Below, in pieces: positions 49,744 through 57,380 of a stretch of DNA of 64,000 nt. Numbering within the stretch: the stretch's first letter is position 1; the number at the start of each line of letters is the position of its first letter. The position numbers were made by a program, and so were the translations under genes. Location: NCBI GenBank assembly GCA_902760805.1, contig CACWHY010000011.1, positions 1 through 64,000 of the forward strand, read 5' to 3'. This DNA is from Ruminococcus flavefaciens. GTDB lineage: Bacteria > Bacillota > Clostridia > Oscillospirales > Ruminococcaceae. The notes under the pieces were generated by a model. That model saw only the letters and a list, made by a program, of their open reading frames with translations, did no database searches and had not been told where the DNA came from.

Positions 49744-50720
49744 GACAGCGTGCTGCACTGCTTTTTATGGCAGTTATGCTGCTGGTGACCTGCGCACTTT
49801 CCTCCTGCGGAAGCTCCGCAAAGGCCGAGGACGGTAAGCCTCTCTCTATCGTCACCACCAGCTTTCCGCCATACGACTTCGCACGGGCAGTTGCCGGAGA
49901 CAGTGCCCAGCTGACTATGCTGCTGTGCCCCGGTGCCGAGGCTCACTCCTACGAGCCAACTCCCCTTGACATAGCCAAGATCCAGGCCTGCGACGTCTTC
50001 GTTTACATCGGCGGAGAGGGCGAGGTCTGGGTGGACAAGATCCTGGACTCCATCGACACCTCTGACAAGACCGTGATCCGGCTCTTCGACTTTGTCTCTC
50101 CCCTTGAAGAGGAGGAGGTTGGCGGCGAGCACCACCACGACCATGACCACCACGACGAGGAGGAAGAAGAGGAGCCTGAGTACGACGAGCACATCTGGAC
50201 ATCTCCACGAAACGCCATGCTCTGCGTTGAGGGCGTCTGTGAGGGGCTTTGTCAGGCTGCTTCCGAGAAGGGATCCTCCGATCTGGAGGAGAGCTTCAGA
50301 GCCAGCTCCTCCGACTATATCCAGCGGCTAAGCAGCCTTGACCAGCGCTATGAGGAGATGTCCGCAGCCGCTCCCTCTCACCTTATCGTGGTGGGAGACC
50401 GCTTCCCCTTCCGCTATCTGGCCAGCGATTACGGCCTTGAGTACATGGCGGCATTCAGCGGTTGCAGCTCAGAGACAGAGCCCGGCGTCTACACCATGGC
50501 ACTGCTCATCGACGAGATCCTCGAACACCATGTGGACACAGTATTCTGCCTGGAATTCTCCACGAAAAAGCTGGCGGAGAAGCTCTGCTCAGCCACCGGC
50601 GCTCAGATGCTGACTCTCCACTCCATGCACAACGTTTCCGCAGAGGACTTCCGCAGCGGAGTCACCTGCGCCGACCTTATGGAAAACAACCTTGACGCTT
50701 TGAAGGAGGCGCTGTATTGA
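49740..50720 (+). CDS. znuA: Zinc ABC transporter substrate-binding lipoprotein
   Basis: This 326-residue lipoprotein has a signal ending in the lipobox LSSCG. The cluster A-I fold has metal ligands in GAEAHSYEPTP and later His/Asp motifs, and a His/Asp/Glu-rich loop (EHHHDHDHHDEEEEEE) is typical of zinc-binding ZnuA. The ATG overlaps the regulator stop by 4 bases. It delivers zinc to ZnuB. Confidence 0.92.
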   Translation: MRQRAALLFMAVMLLVTCALSSCGSSAKAEDGKPLSIVTTSFPPYDFARAVAGDSAQLTMLLCPGAEAHSYEPTPLDIAKIQACDVFVYIGGEGEVWVDKILDSIDTSDKTVIRLFDFVSPLEEEEVGGEHHHDHDHHDEEEEEEPEYDEHIWTSPRNAMLCVEGVCEGLCQAASEKGSSDLEESFRASSSDYIQRLSSLDQRYEEMSAAAPSHLIVVGDRFPFRYLASDYGLEYMAAFSGCSSETEPGVYTMALLIDEILEHHVDTVFCLEFSTKKLAEKLCSATGAQMLTLHSMHNVSAEDFRSGVTCADLMENNLDALKEALY

Positions 50721-51424
50721 AATTACTGGAATGTGAAAAGATCGCCGCAAGCTACGACGGAACAGGGGTCATCGAAAACCTGAGCTTCTCCGTAGGCGAG
50801 GGCGATTACCTTTGTATACTGGGCGAGAACGGCTCCGGAAAGAGCACCCTGGTGAAGTGCCTGCTGGGGATCAAGCAGCTTGACGGCGGAAAGATCACCA
50901 TGGGCGAGGGCCTGCGTCAGACCGACATCGGCTACCTTCCTCAGCACATCGACCTGAAAAAAGGCTTCCCGGCAACAGTCTACGAGGTAGTGATCTCGGG
51001 CTGTCTGGGAAGGCGTGGGCTGCGTCCCTTCTACAATTCAAAGGAGAAGGCTCTGGCAAAAAGCGCCATGGAGCGCCTGGGCATCGCTGATCTGGCAGAA
51101 AAAAGCTGCCGTGAGCTCTCAGGCGGCCAGCAGCAGAGAATGTTCCTTGCAAGGGCTATGTGCGCTGCCAAGAAGCTGATCCTCCTTGACGAGCCAGTTA
51201 CCGGACTTGACCCGGCGGCCACCGGCGAGATGTACGCTCTGATCAATGAGCTGAACAAAAAGGACGGCATGACCATAATCATGGTAACTCATGACATCAT
51301 GCGGTCCCTGAATTACGCCACACACATCCTCTGCCTTTGCTCCAGCAAGGAGAGCTTTTTCGGCACGGCTGAGGAATACGCAGACAGCCACCTTGCGGCT
51401 GCTATGATGGGAGGAGGCGCATAA
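50717..51424 (+). CDS. znuC: Zinc ABC transporter ATP-binding protein
   Basis: This 235-residue ABC ATPase has Walker A GENGSGKSTLVK, signature LSGGQQQRMFLARAM, Walker B LILLDEPVTGLD and H-loop MVTHD. The start is TTG at 50717, overlapping the znuA stop, with AAGGAGG 7 nt upstream. Confidence 0.93.
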   Translation: MKLLECEKIAASYDGTGVIENLSFSVGEGDYLCILGENGSGKSTLVKCLLGIKQLDGGKITMGEGLRQTDIGYLPQHIDLKKGFPATVYEVVISGCLGRRGLRPFYNSKEKALAKSAMERLGIADLAEKSCRELSGGQQQRMFLARAMCAAKKLILLDEPVTGLDPAATGEMYALINELNKKDGMTIIMVTHDIMRSLNYATHILCLCSSKESFFGTAEEYADSHLAAAMMGGGA

Positions 51425-52245
51425 TGGAAGAGATCCGCATAATGTTCTCGCCGGAGTTTTTCCGGTCTATCCTGCTGCCTGCCCTTATCGGCGGACTGGC
51501 AGTCACTGTCTGTGCTTCCCTGCTGGGAGTTACCCTTGTGCTGAAAAAATACTCCATGATCGGTGACGGACTTTCCCACATCGGCTACGGAGCACTTTCC
51601 GTGGCGGCGGTCATGAATTTGGCTCCCCTGAAAGTCGCCCTGCCGGTAGTCGTTATCGCAGCCTTCATTCTGCTGCGGCTCAGTGAAAACAGCAAGCTCA
51701 GCGGAGATTCGGGCATTGCGCTGTTCTCCACAACGGCTCTTTCTGTGGGAATTTTAGTCTCCTCAAAGGCCGGCCTCACCAACGATGTGAGCCACTATAT
51801 GTTCGGAAGCATCCTGGCAATGAGCAGGAGCGACGTGATCCTGAGCATAGTCCTTTCCCTGGCAGTCATCGCCGCCTTCATCTTCCTCTACGACAGGATC
51901 TTCTCAGTGACCTTTGATGAGAGCTTTGCCCAGGCCACCGGCGTGCGGGTGAAGCTGTACAGCATGATCTTCGCCGTGCTTACGGCAGTTACCGTGGTTT
52001 TGGGAATGATGATGATGGGCTCGCTGCTTATCTCAAGCCTGATCGTTATCCCGACCCTGACTGCAATGCGGGTCTGCCGCAGCTTCAAGGGAGTCGTGCT
52101 GGTTTCGGGAACGGTCTCTGCGGTCAGCTTCCTGATCGGTATGTTCTCGGCGCTGCTGCTGAACACCGCTCCCGGAGCAAGCGTTGTCATCGTAAATGTG
52201 ATCTTCTTCCTCGCATTCTCACTGGCCGGAAAGCTCAGGAAATAG
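51424..52245 (+). CDS. znuB: Zinc ABC transporter permease
   Basis: This 273-residue membrane protein of the ABC-3 family has eight or so helices (YSMIGDGLSHIGYGALSVA, GMMMMGSLLISSLIVIP). The start overlaps the znuC stop by one base (TAATG). It completes a Zur-like/ZnuACB zinc uptake operon. Confidence 0.93.
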   Translation: MEEIRIMFSPEFFRSILLPALIGGLAVTVCASLLGVTLVLKKYSMIGDGLSHIGYGALSVAAVMNLAPLKVALPVVVIAAFILLRLSENSKLSGDSGIALFSTTALSVGILVSSKAGLTNDVSHYMFGSILAMSRSDVILSIVLSLAVIAAFIFLYDRIFSVTFDESFAQATGVRVKLYSMIFAVLTAVTVVLGMMMMGSLLISSLIVIPTLTAMRVCRSFKGVVLVSGTVSAVSFLIGMFSALLLNTAPGASVVIVNVIFFLAFSLAGKLRK

Positions 52246-52339
52246 GCGGATAGATCCTGACCTCCTCGGTCAGATCTACGGGAGAGCTCTCCTTGGGGCG
52301 CTCCGGAGGAACATAGATCTTCACGTTTTCTTCTTCCAA
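52235..52339 (-). CDS. Possible 34-residue antisense small protein
   Basis: On the minus strand a TTG codon at 52339 lies shortly after GGAGGTGATC, a near-perfect anti-SD complement. It opens a frame for an acidic, Pro-rich peptide (MEEENVKIYVPPERP and on to YPPIS). It overlaps the last 11 bases of znuB in the opposite direction. No clear promoter is seen. The ribosome site is the main support. Confidence 0.35.
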   Translation of the reverse strand: MEEENVKIYVPPERPKESSPVDLTEEVRIYPPIS

Positions 52340-52402
52340 ATGATCACCTCCGCAGAGTTAGTTTCCCCAAAAGCTGCGGAAAATATACATCAAGGAGCAA
52401 TT

Positions 52403-52909
52403 ATGGATACTTCACTTCTCATACAGCGCTGCGGAAAGGCGATCCTCAGCGTGATCATCTCGGCAGTGCTGGGAGTTTTCCTGTCAATGTCGATCGGCGC
52501 TTTTTTGGGCGGAGGAGACTCCCCCATGATCCGGGTGGTGTCTTCCCTGTTCACAGTTGGACTTCTCTGCGTTTTCGTGGGGAATTGCGGACTGAAGGAC
52601 GCTGAGGCTGACAAAAAGTCCGGCGCCAGCTCTATGGGCTCAGCCGCTATGGTCTCAGGAGCAGCCGCCCTGCCAACCATGCTGAGCTGGATCGTCCTCA
52701 TCATCACAAAGCCCTTTGCAGGGGGCTTTTACCGCATTTTCAAGCTGGTGAACGGCTGGGGCTTCCAGCTGTGCAACCTCATAAATCGCAGCGCCTCCTC
52801 CAAGGATCTGACCCCCGGCCAGACCGCTCTTCTGGCATCCCTGATCATTGTTCCGGCGCTAGTATACTGGTGCTTCTACGCCAGTGTACGCATGGGCAGG
52901 GAGGACTGA
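52403..52909 (+). CDS. Membrane protein, unknown function
   Basis: This 168-residue protein has four hydrophobic segments (near residues 14-34, 44-60, 85-103 and 140-160). No family was recognised. SD AAGGAG is 6 nt before the ATG. The AEC transporter gene starts 3 nt after its stop, so the two are one operon. Confidence 0.65.
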   Translation: MDTSLLIQRCGKAILSVIISAVLGVFLSMSIGAFLGGGDSPMIRVVSSLFTVGLLCVFVGNCGLKDAEADKKSGASSMGSAAMVSGAAALPTMLSWIVLIITKPFAGGFYRIFKLVNGWGFQLCNLINRSASSKDLTPGQTALLASLIIVPALVYWCFYASVRMGRED

Positions 52910-52912
52910 GCC

Positions 52913-53854
52913 GTGTCAGAAACTATCCTCCGCCAGACCCTGATAATGCTGATCCTTATGGCCGTGGGAGTGCTCTGCGCCAAGATCGGCATGATCCGCC
53001 CTGAGACCAACAAGGACCTTTCCAAGATCGTGCTCCAGGTGGTCAACCCGGCCACGATCTTCATGTCATACCAGACCGACTACCGCCCGGAGCTGGCCAA
53101 GGAGCTTATCCACTCCTTCGCCCTTTCCGCAGCTGTCTTCGCAGCCCTTATCGCCGGAGCATACATTCTCGTTAGGAAAAAGCCCGGCCGTGACCTGGGA
53201 GTTGAGCGGTTTTCCGCAATTTACTCCAACTGCGGCTTCATGGGGATCCCCCTTGCGGACGCTCTTTTCGGAGCAGAGGGCGTCTTCTGCCTCACCGCAT
53301 TCATCACAGTTTTCAACATAATGGTGTGGACCCACGGCGTGATCCTGATCTCAGGCGAAAAAAGCCTGAAGCAGGCCGTGAAGGTGCTCTACTCCCCTAC
53401 GATCATCTCCATCGTGCTGGGCATCGTCTGCTTCTTTGGCAGGATACGTCTGCCGGAGGTGCCCCTTTCGGCTGTGGGCTTCATCAAGGAGCTGAACACA
53501 CCCCTGGCAATGATCGTGTCCGGCGTGACCATCGCCTCCACCGACCTAAAGGCTCTGGTGAAAAAAATGGCAGTCTGGAGGACCTGTGGGATACGCCTGA
53601 TAATTCTACCCGCAGTTATATCCCTGCTGGTTTCAGTGATCCCCGTGGAGGAGAAGGTACGGCTTGTGGTCCTCCTTGCAGCAGCGGCTCCACCGGCGGC
53701 AATGTGTACATTATTCAGCATTCGCTACGGTCGTGACTCACTGCTGGCCTCCGAAATATTCACCTGCGGTACTATACTTTCAGTTATCACCTTACCGGCT
53801 GCCGTTCGTTTTACGGAATTTTTAACAAAAATACTAACTCCCCTTTGTGAATAA
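52913..53854 (+). CDS. AEC family transporter (auxin efflux carrier-like)
   Basis: This 313-residue protein has about ten membrane helices. It carries the family's conserved broken-helix motifs (VVNPATIFMSY, YSNCGFMGIPLADALFG and AAPPAAMCTLFSIRYG). AEC proteins export or import organic acids; the substrate is unknown. It starts with GTG after GGGAGG. Confidence 0.87.
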   Translation: MSETILRQTLIMLILMAVGVLCAKIGMIRPETNKDLSKIVLQVVNPATIFMSYQTDYRPELAKELIHSFALSAAVFAALIAGAYILVRKKPGRDLGVERFSAIYSNCGFMGIPLADALFGAEGVFCLTAFITVFNIMVWTHGVILISGEKSLKQAVKVLYSPTIISIVLGIVCFFGRIRLPEVPLSAVGFIKELNTPLAMIVSGVTIASTDLKALVKKMAVWRTCGIRLIILPAVISLLVSVIPVEEKVRLVVLLAAAAPPAAMCTLFSIRYGRDSLLASEIFTCGTILSVITLPAAVRFTEFLTKILTPLCE

Positions 53855-53885
53855 CGCTGATTTTAATAATTTTAGCTAAAAAACC

Positions 53886-53914
53886 TTTGATTTCCATGGG
53901 AAATGTGTTATAAT
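53886..53914 (+). promoter_or_regulatory. Promoter of ROK-like regulator
   Basis: TTTGAT (53886-53891), a 17-bp spacer and TGT-TATAAT (53909-53914). Confidence 0.65.
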
Positions 53915-53928
53915 ATATTTAGAAATTA

Positions 53929-53960
53929 GACAATTGCTTTACAATTGTCTTTCTATTTTT
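53929..53960 (+). promoter_or_regulatory. Inverted repeat at ROK regulator transcription start
   Basis: GACAATTG-CTTTA-CAATTGTC is a perfect 8-bp inverted repeat just downstream of the predicted start of transcription and followed by TTTCTATTTTT. It could be an operator for autoregulation or a short attenuator. Confidence 0.55.
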
Positions 53961-54053
53961 ATGATCGTTGCCACCGGACTTCCTCATGTTTTGCCCCACA
54001 AACAGGCGGATAACAGGTGATGTTATTATATTATGGAACGGAGTTTTGTACCA

Positions 54054-55274
54054 ATGGAAAAAAGAGGAATCAGTAAACTAGATCTTAAAAGAAGAAACAG
54101 GATGCAGATCCTCCGTGTTATCAGAGAATCTGGTCCCATTTCCCGTGTGGACGTGGCAAGCGCTCTTGAGATCACCAGAGCCGCTGTTACCATCATTACC
54201 AACGAAATGATCGAGGAGGGCGTGCTCGTTGAGATCGGTGAGGCGCCTGTCAATACCGAAAAGCTCCAGAAGGGCAGAAGAAAGATCCTCATCGACATCA
54301 ATGTCAACAGCCGCTTCGCTCTTGGAGCTACCGTTGACGAGAAGGAGGTCAGCATCGGCCTGACTAACCTCAATTCTGAGGTGCTGGATAAGTCCAGCAT
54401 GGTCATCGACGAGCGTACCACCAGCAAGGACATCATAAACTACATAATCAAGACCAGCAATACCATGATCGAGAACAGCGCTCTCACTAAGGACAAGATC
54501 TTAGGCCTGGGCGTGGGCGTAGTTCCCTCTATGTGGGGCAAGCTCAAGATCTTCTACAAGGACGGAGTTCTGGACTTCTCCAACTTCATCGAGAAGCTCT
54601 CAGGCGGCCTTGACCTGGATATCCACTGCGGAAACGCTATCGGCCTTATGGCTCTGGCAAGCAACGACTTCCGGACCCAGAACGGCTATCAGACCAACAC
54701 GGTCTTCCTCCACAACGGAAATCAGGTCAACCTGGCCATCGTCAATAAGAACGAGCTTTCTGCCGACTATATCTCCTACACATCAATGATCGAGAAGTAC
54801 ATCGTTTGCCCAGACGGACGCTCATATGAGGGCTATCCCAACGGCTCGGTGAAGGCTGAGCTCTCCCGTGGAGCTATGCTCAGCGCTGTGTATGAGATTT
54901 ACTCAAAGGAGAAAACTCCCCTGCTCTACGAGCTCACAGACGGCGACAAGAGCAAGATCTCTATGGACACCGTTTTCATGGCTCTCATGAGAGGCGAGGA
55001 GCCGGTTAAGGCTCTTGTGGACAGCATTATCGCCAAGTATACAGTCCTCATCAACAACCTGGCTATCAGCCACTTCGCAAAGAAGATCGTACTGCACAAC
55101 TACAAGCTCAATGAGAAGCAGTTCGACTACGTCAAGCGTGAGATGATCCGCCTTGTCAGCGAGGAGATCGCAGACAGGGTAGTCCTCAGCAAGCTGGACG
55201 GCAAGAACAACTTCCTGGGCGGCTGCGCTCTTATCATTCAGGATAACTTCTACGTTCGTGGAGGTATGCAGTAA
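54054..55274 (+). CDS. ROK-family transcriptional regulator, kinase-degenerate
   Basis: This 406-residue protein has an N-terminal winged helix (RRNRMQILRVIRESGPISRVD, ALEITRAAVTIITNEM) and a ROK-like ASKHA domain with GLGVGVVPSMWG and GNAIGLMALAS. The ROK zinc motif CXCGXXGC is absent and the usual ENDANA motif is altered, so it is probably a sugar-sensing regulator without kinase activity. ATG 54054 follows CGGAG; an alternative ATG at 54033 is farther from any SD. Confidence 0.8.
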   Translation: MEKRGISKLDLKRRNRMQILRVIRESGPISRVDVASALEITRAAVTIITNEMIEEGVLVEIGEAPVNTEKLQKGRRKILIDINVNSRFALGATVDEKEVSIGLTNLNSEVLDKSSMVIDERTTSKDIINYIIKTSNTMIENSALTKDKILGLGVGVVPSMWGKLKIFYKDGVLDFSNFIEKLSGGLDLDIHCGNAIGLMALASNDFRTQNGYQTNTVFLHNGNQVNLAIVNKNELSADYISYTSMIEKYIVCPDGRSYEGYPNGSVKAELSRGAMLSAVYEIYSKEKTPLLYELTDGDKSKISMDTVFMALMRGEEPVKALVDSIIAKYTVLINNLAISHFAKKIVLHNYKLNEKQFDYVKREMIRLVSEEIADRVVLSKLDGKNNFLGGCALIIQDNFYVRGGMQ

Positions 55275-55279
55275 ACTCA

Positions 55280-55310
55280 AAGCCGGAGCATTTGCTCCGG
55301 CTTTTTTTGG
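55280..55310 (+). terminator. Intrinsic terminator
   Basis: AGCCGGAGC (55281-55289) pairs with GCTCCGGCT (55294-55302), followed by a T-tract. Confidence 0.9.
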
Positions 55311-55323
55311 GCGAATGACAAAA

Positions 55324-55493
55324 TGTAGGGGGCGATTCCCACATCGTCAAAACCGTCGGGCGAACGGAATACGCCCCTACAGAGCGTTTCCGCATACGAT
55401 ATGTAGACGACTGGGAGGCCGAGGGCGGCCTCCCCTACAATTTGTTGAGCGATATGCTTAATAAATGGCCGGGCGCACAATGTTCGCCCCTAC
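55324..55493. repeat. Cluster of four palindromic repeats with CCCCTAC tags
   Basis: Four units lie here: 55324-55345 (inverted), 55357-55381, 55413-55439 and 55470-55493. Each is an inverted repeat of different stem sequence (for example GGGAGGCCG/CGGCCTCCC, GGGCG/CGCCC) ending in CCCCTAC(A). The conserved tag with variable but self-complementary stems marks a family of small mobile or REP-like elements. The last copy supplies the stop codon of cwlD. Confidence 0.7.
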
Positions 55494-56221
55494 TGAGCCT
55501 CCGCAACAAAATCGCTGATCCCCGCAAAGATCGTCAGCGCCACCTTCTCCTGATATTCCTCCGTGTTCAGCAGCGCCGCTTCCTCCGGGTTGGACAAAAA
55601 TCCGCACTCCACCATTACCGTGGGATTGGTGCTATAGTAGCACAGAAAAAGCTCCTTGCCGCACAGCTTGATCTCCCGGCGGTTTTCCGGCTGCAAAAGC
55701 TCCCCGAAGCGTCCCTGGAGCTCCCGGGCAAGAGCCTCGCTGCGCCGATTTGTGGCGGAATAGAACATCTGGGCGCCGCTGTAGTATGGATCAGTGAACT
55801 CGTTCTGGTGGATCGACAGGCAAATGGCGTTCTGGCGGCTGTTGAACAGCGCCAGCCGGTTGTCCATGTCGGAGCTCTTCTGGCTGGCCATGCCCTCTAT
55901 CCCCTCGTCATGTATGGAAATATCGCTGTCCCGGGTGACCTGCACCTCATAGCCGTTTAGCTCAAGCAGATCCCTCAGCCGCAGGAGAATGCTCAGATTT
56001 ATGCCCTTTTCCGGCACGCCCTCCGCCGACACGCAGCCCCCGTCAAAGCCTCCGTGTCCAGCGTCGATGATGATGACAGGCGGCTCCTCGCTGTAGGGGG
56101 CAGATGCCGGAACAGCGCTGTTTTCCGCCTTTCGTGACAGGTGGGAAAGTGCTCCCATAGCCGCCGCTGCGCAGACTATGAGGATACCTCCGCTGATGAT
56201 CTTTCTGTGGATCTTGTTCAT
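55490..56221 (-). CDS. cwlD: N-acetylmuramoyl-L-alanine amidase (CwlD-like)
   Basis: This 243-residue Amidase_3 protein has an N-terminal membrane anchor or signal. Its zinc ligands and catalytic glutamates are in IDAGHGGFDGG, GVPEKGINL, SIHQNEF and VMVECGFLSN. CwlD trims spore cortex or cell-wall peptidoglycan. It ends within a palindromic repeat copy whose CCTAC tag provides the TAG stop, so the natural C terminus may have been slightly changed. Confidence 0.9.
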   Translation of the reverse strand: MNKIHRKIISGGILIVCAAAAMGALSHLSRKAENSAVPASAPYSEEPPVIIIDAGHGGFDGGCVSAEGVPEKGINLSILLRLRDLLELNGYEVQVTRDSDISIHDEGIEGMASQKSSDMDNRLALFNSRQNAICLSIHQNEFTDPYYSGAQMFYSATNRRSEALARELQGRFGELLQPENRREIKLCGKELFLCYYSTNPTVMVECGFLSNPEEAALLNTEEYQEKVALTIFAGISDFVAEAQ

Positions 56222-56385
56222 TCTTGCAGCTCCTTCCGATGCTTGTTTCTAGGAAAATATATGCGCCCTCCCCATGGATCATGCAGTGAGAGCTGTGCAT
56301 GAGCTCTATTTTAGTTAGTTTAGCACGGGTCAACTATTTTTCTGACAGCTCAACGGTTGGTTGTTTTCTGTAGCGGGATTTTCGC

Positions 56386-56414
56386 TTGCACTCAACTATG
56401 CGTTGTGGTATAAT
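56386..56414 (+). promoter_or_regulatory. Promoter of the regulator-GH44 operon
   Basis: TTGCAC (56386-56391), a 17-bp spacer and TGG-TATAAT (56409-56414) form an extended -10 promoter. Confidence 0.75.
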
Positions 56415-56459
56415 TATTTTAGAAGGCAACAGTCCTTCAGTATACTCCGGAGAAAAACT

Positions 56460-57356
56460 ATGGATAAAAAGAATATTTTTCGCAAAAATCTTGTTGCACG
56501 GCGCAAGGAACTGGGTCTGACTCAGGAACAGCTTGCTCAGCGCATGAACGTTTCTGCCCAGGCGGTCTCAAAATGGGAGAACTCCAGCTATCCCGATGCT
56601 GAGCTGCTCCCCCTTCTGGCAAAGGCGCTGAACACCTCCCTGGACGCACTTTTCGGCGTAAAGGCTCCTGACGGGTCTATCGACCTGCTCCAGCTGATCC
56701 ACGACGCTGTTCAGAGCGCTGCCCCGGAAAAGCGGCCTGAGCTCATGATGCAGATGTTCTACGCTGCGGTCTGCGCTTATCAGCCAAATATCCAGAATGC
56801 GGTGCATCTGAAGGACGACTACGATCAGGAGACCTTCGCCGGCGGCAAGACAGAATTTGAACAGATACTCTCTCGGCTCAACCGTGATCTGAGATACTTC
56901 GTTTACATGGAAAATCCCAAGGACGGCGTGAACAATTACTTCACCAACACCAAGAATATGGCTAGGCTGCTGAAGACCCTTGCCGACCAGGACGCTATCC
57001 GCATCATCAGCTACCTGGGAAGCGGCAGGCGCAACAGGATGCACTCCCCAGAGGTCATCTCCAAAAGGCTGGAGATCCCCGTGGACAAGGTGAGGTACGT
57101 TATCGACAGGCTGGACCGCTTCGGGCTGGTCTGGCGTGTCAGCGTGGACCTGGAGGAGGGCGAGTCGATCATGTACGGCTATACTCACAGCCAGGCACTG
57201 ACCATGATCCTGGTGCTGGCGGAGAGTATCAGCAACTACTTCCGAGCATGGGACCCCAATTTTGACACATACTCACATGGAGTTTTCAAGGACGAGGCCG
57301 GAGATCTCTCCGCAGAATTCCCGCAGGTATCCTGGTGGGGAGAGGACGAGGTCTAA
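56460..57356 (+). CDS. Two-HTH regulator beside GH44 gene
   Basis: This 298-residue protein has an N-terminal XRE-type HTH (LTQEQLAQRMNVSAQAVSKW). A second winged-helix-like region lies near residues 180-235 (LADQDAIRIISYLGSG, SKRLEIPVDKVRYVIDRLDR), and the C terminus is of unknown fold. It starts at 56460 after CCGGAG. The cellulase gene follows 24 nt after its stop, so it probably controls that gene or shares its induction by plant cell-wall sugars, which is inference. Confidence 0.8.
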   Translation: MDKKNIFRKNLVARRKELGLTQEQLAQRMNVSAQAVSKWENSSYPDAELLPLLAKALNTSLDALFGVKAPDGSIDLLQLIHDAVQSAAPEKRPELMMQMFYAAVCAYQPNIQNAVHLKDDYDQETFAGGKTEFEQILSRLNRDLRYFVYMENPKDGVNNYFTNTKNMARLLKTLADQDAIRIISYLGSGRRNRMHSPEVISKRLEIPVDKVRYVIDRLDRFGLVWRVSVDLEEGESIMYGYTHSQALTMILVLAESISNYFRAWDPNFDTYSHGVFKDEAGDLSAEFPQVSWWGEDEV

Positions 57357-57380
57357 ACCATTTTTTCAGGAGGAATCAAA

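Noticed and set aside
55324-55493. CRISPR array
   Set aside because: The repeats are palindromic units with differing stems and irregular spacing, no constant repeat of about 30 bases, and no cas genes nearby.
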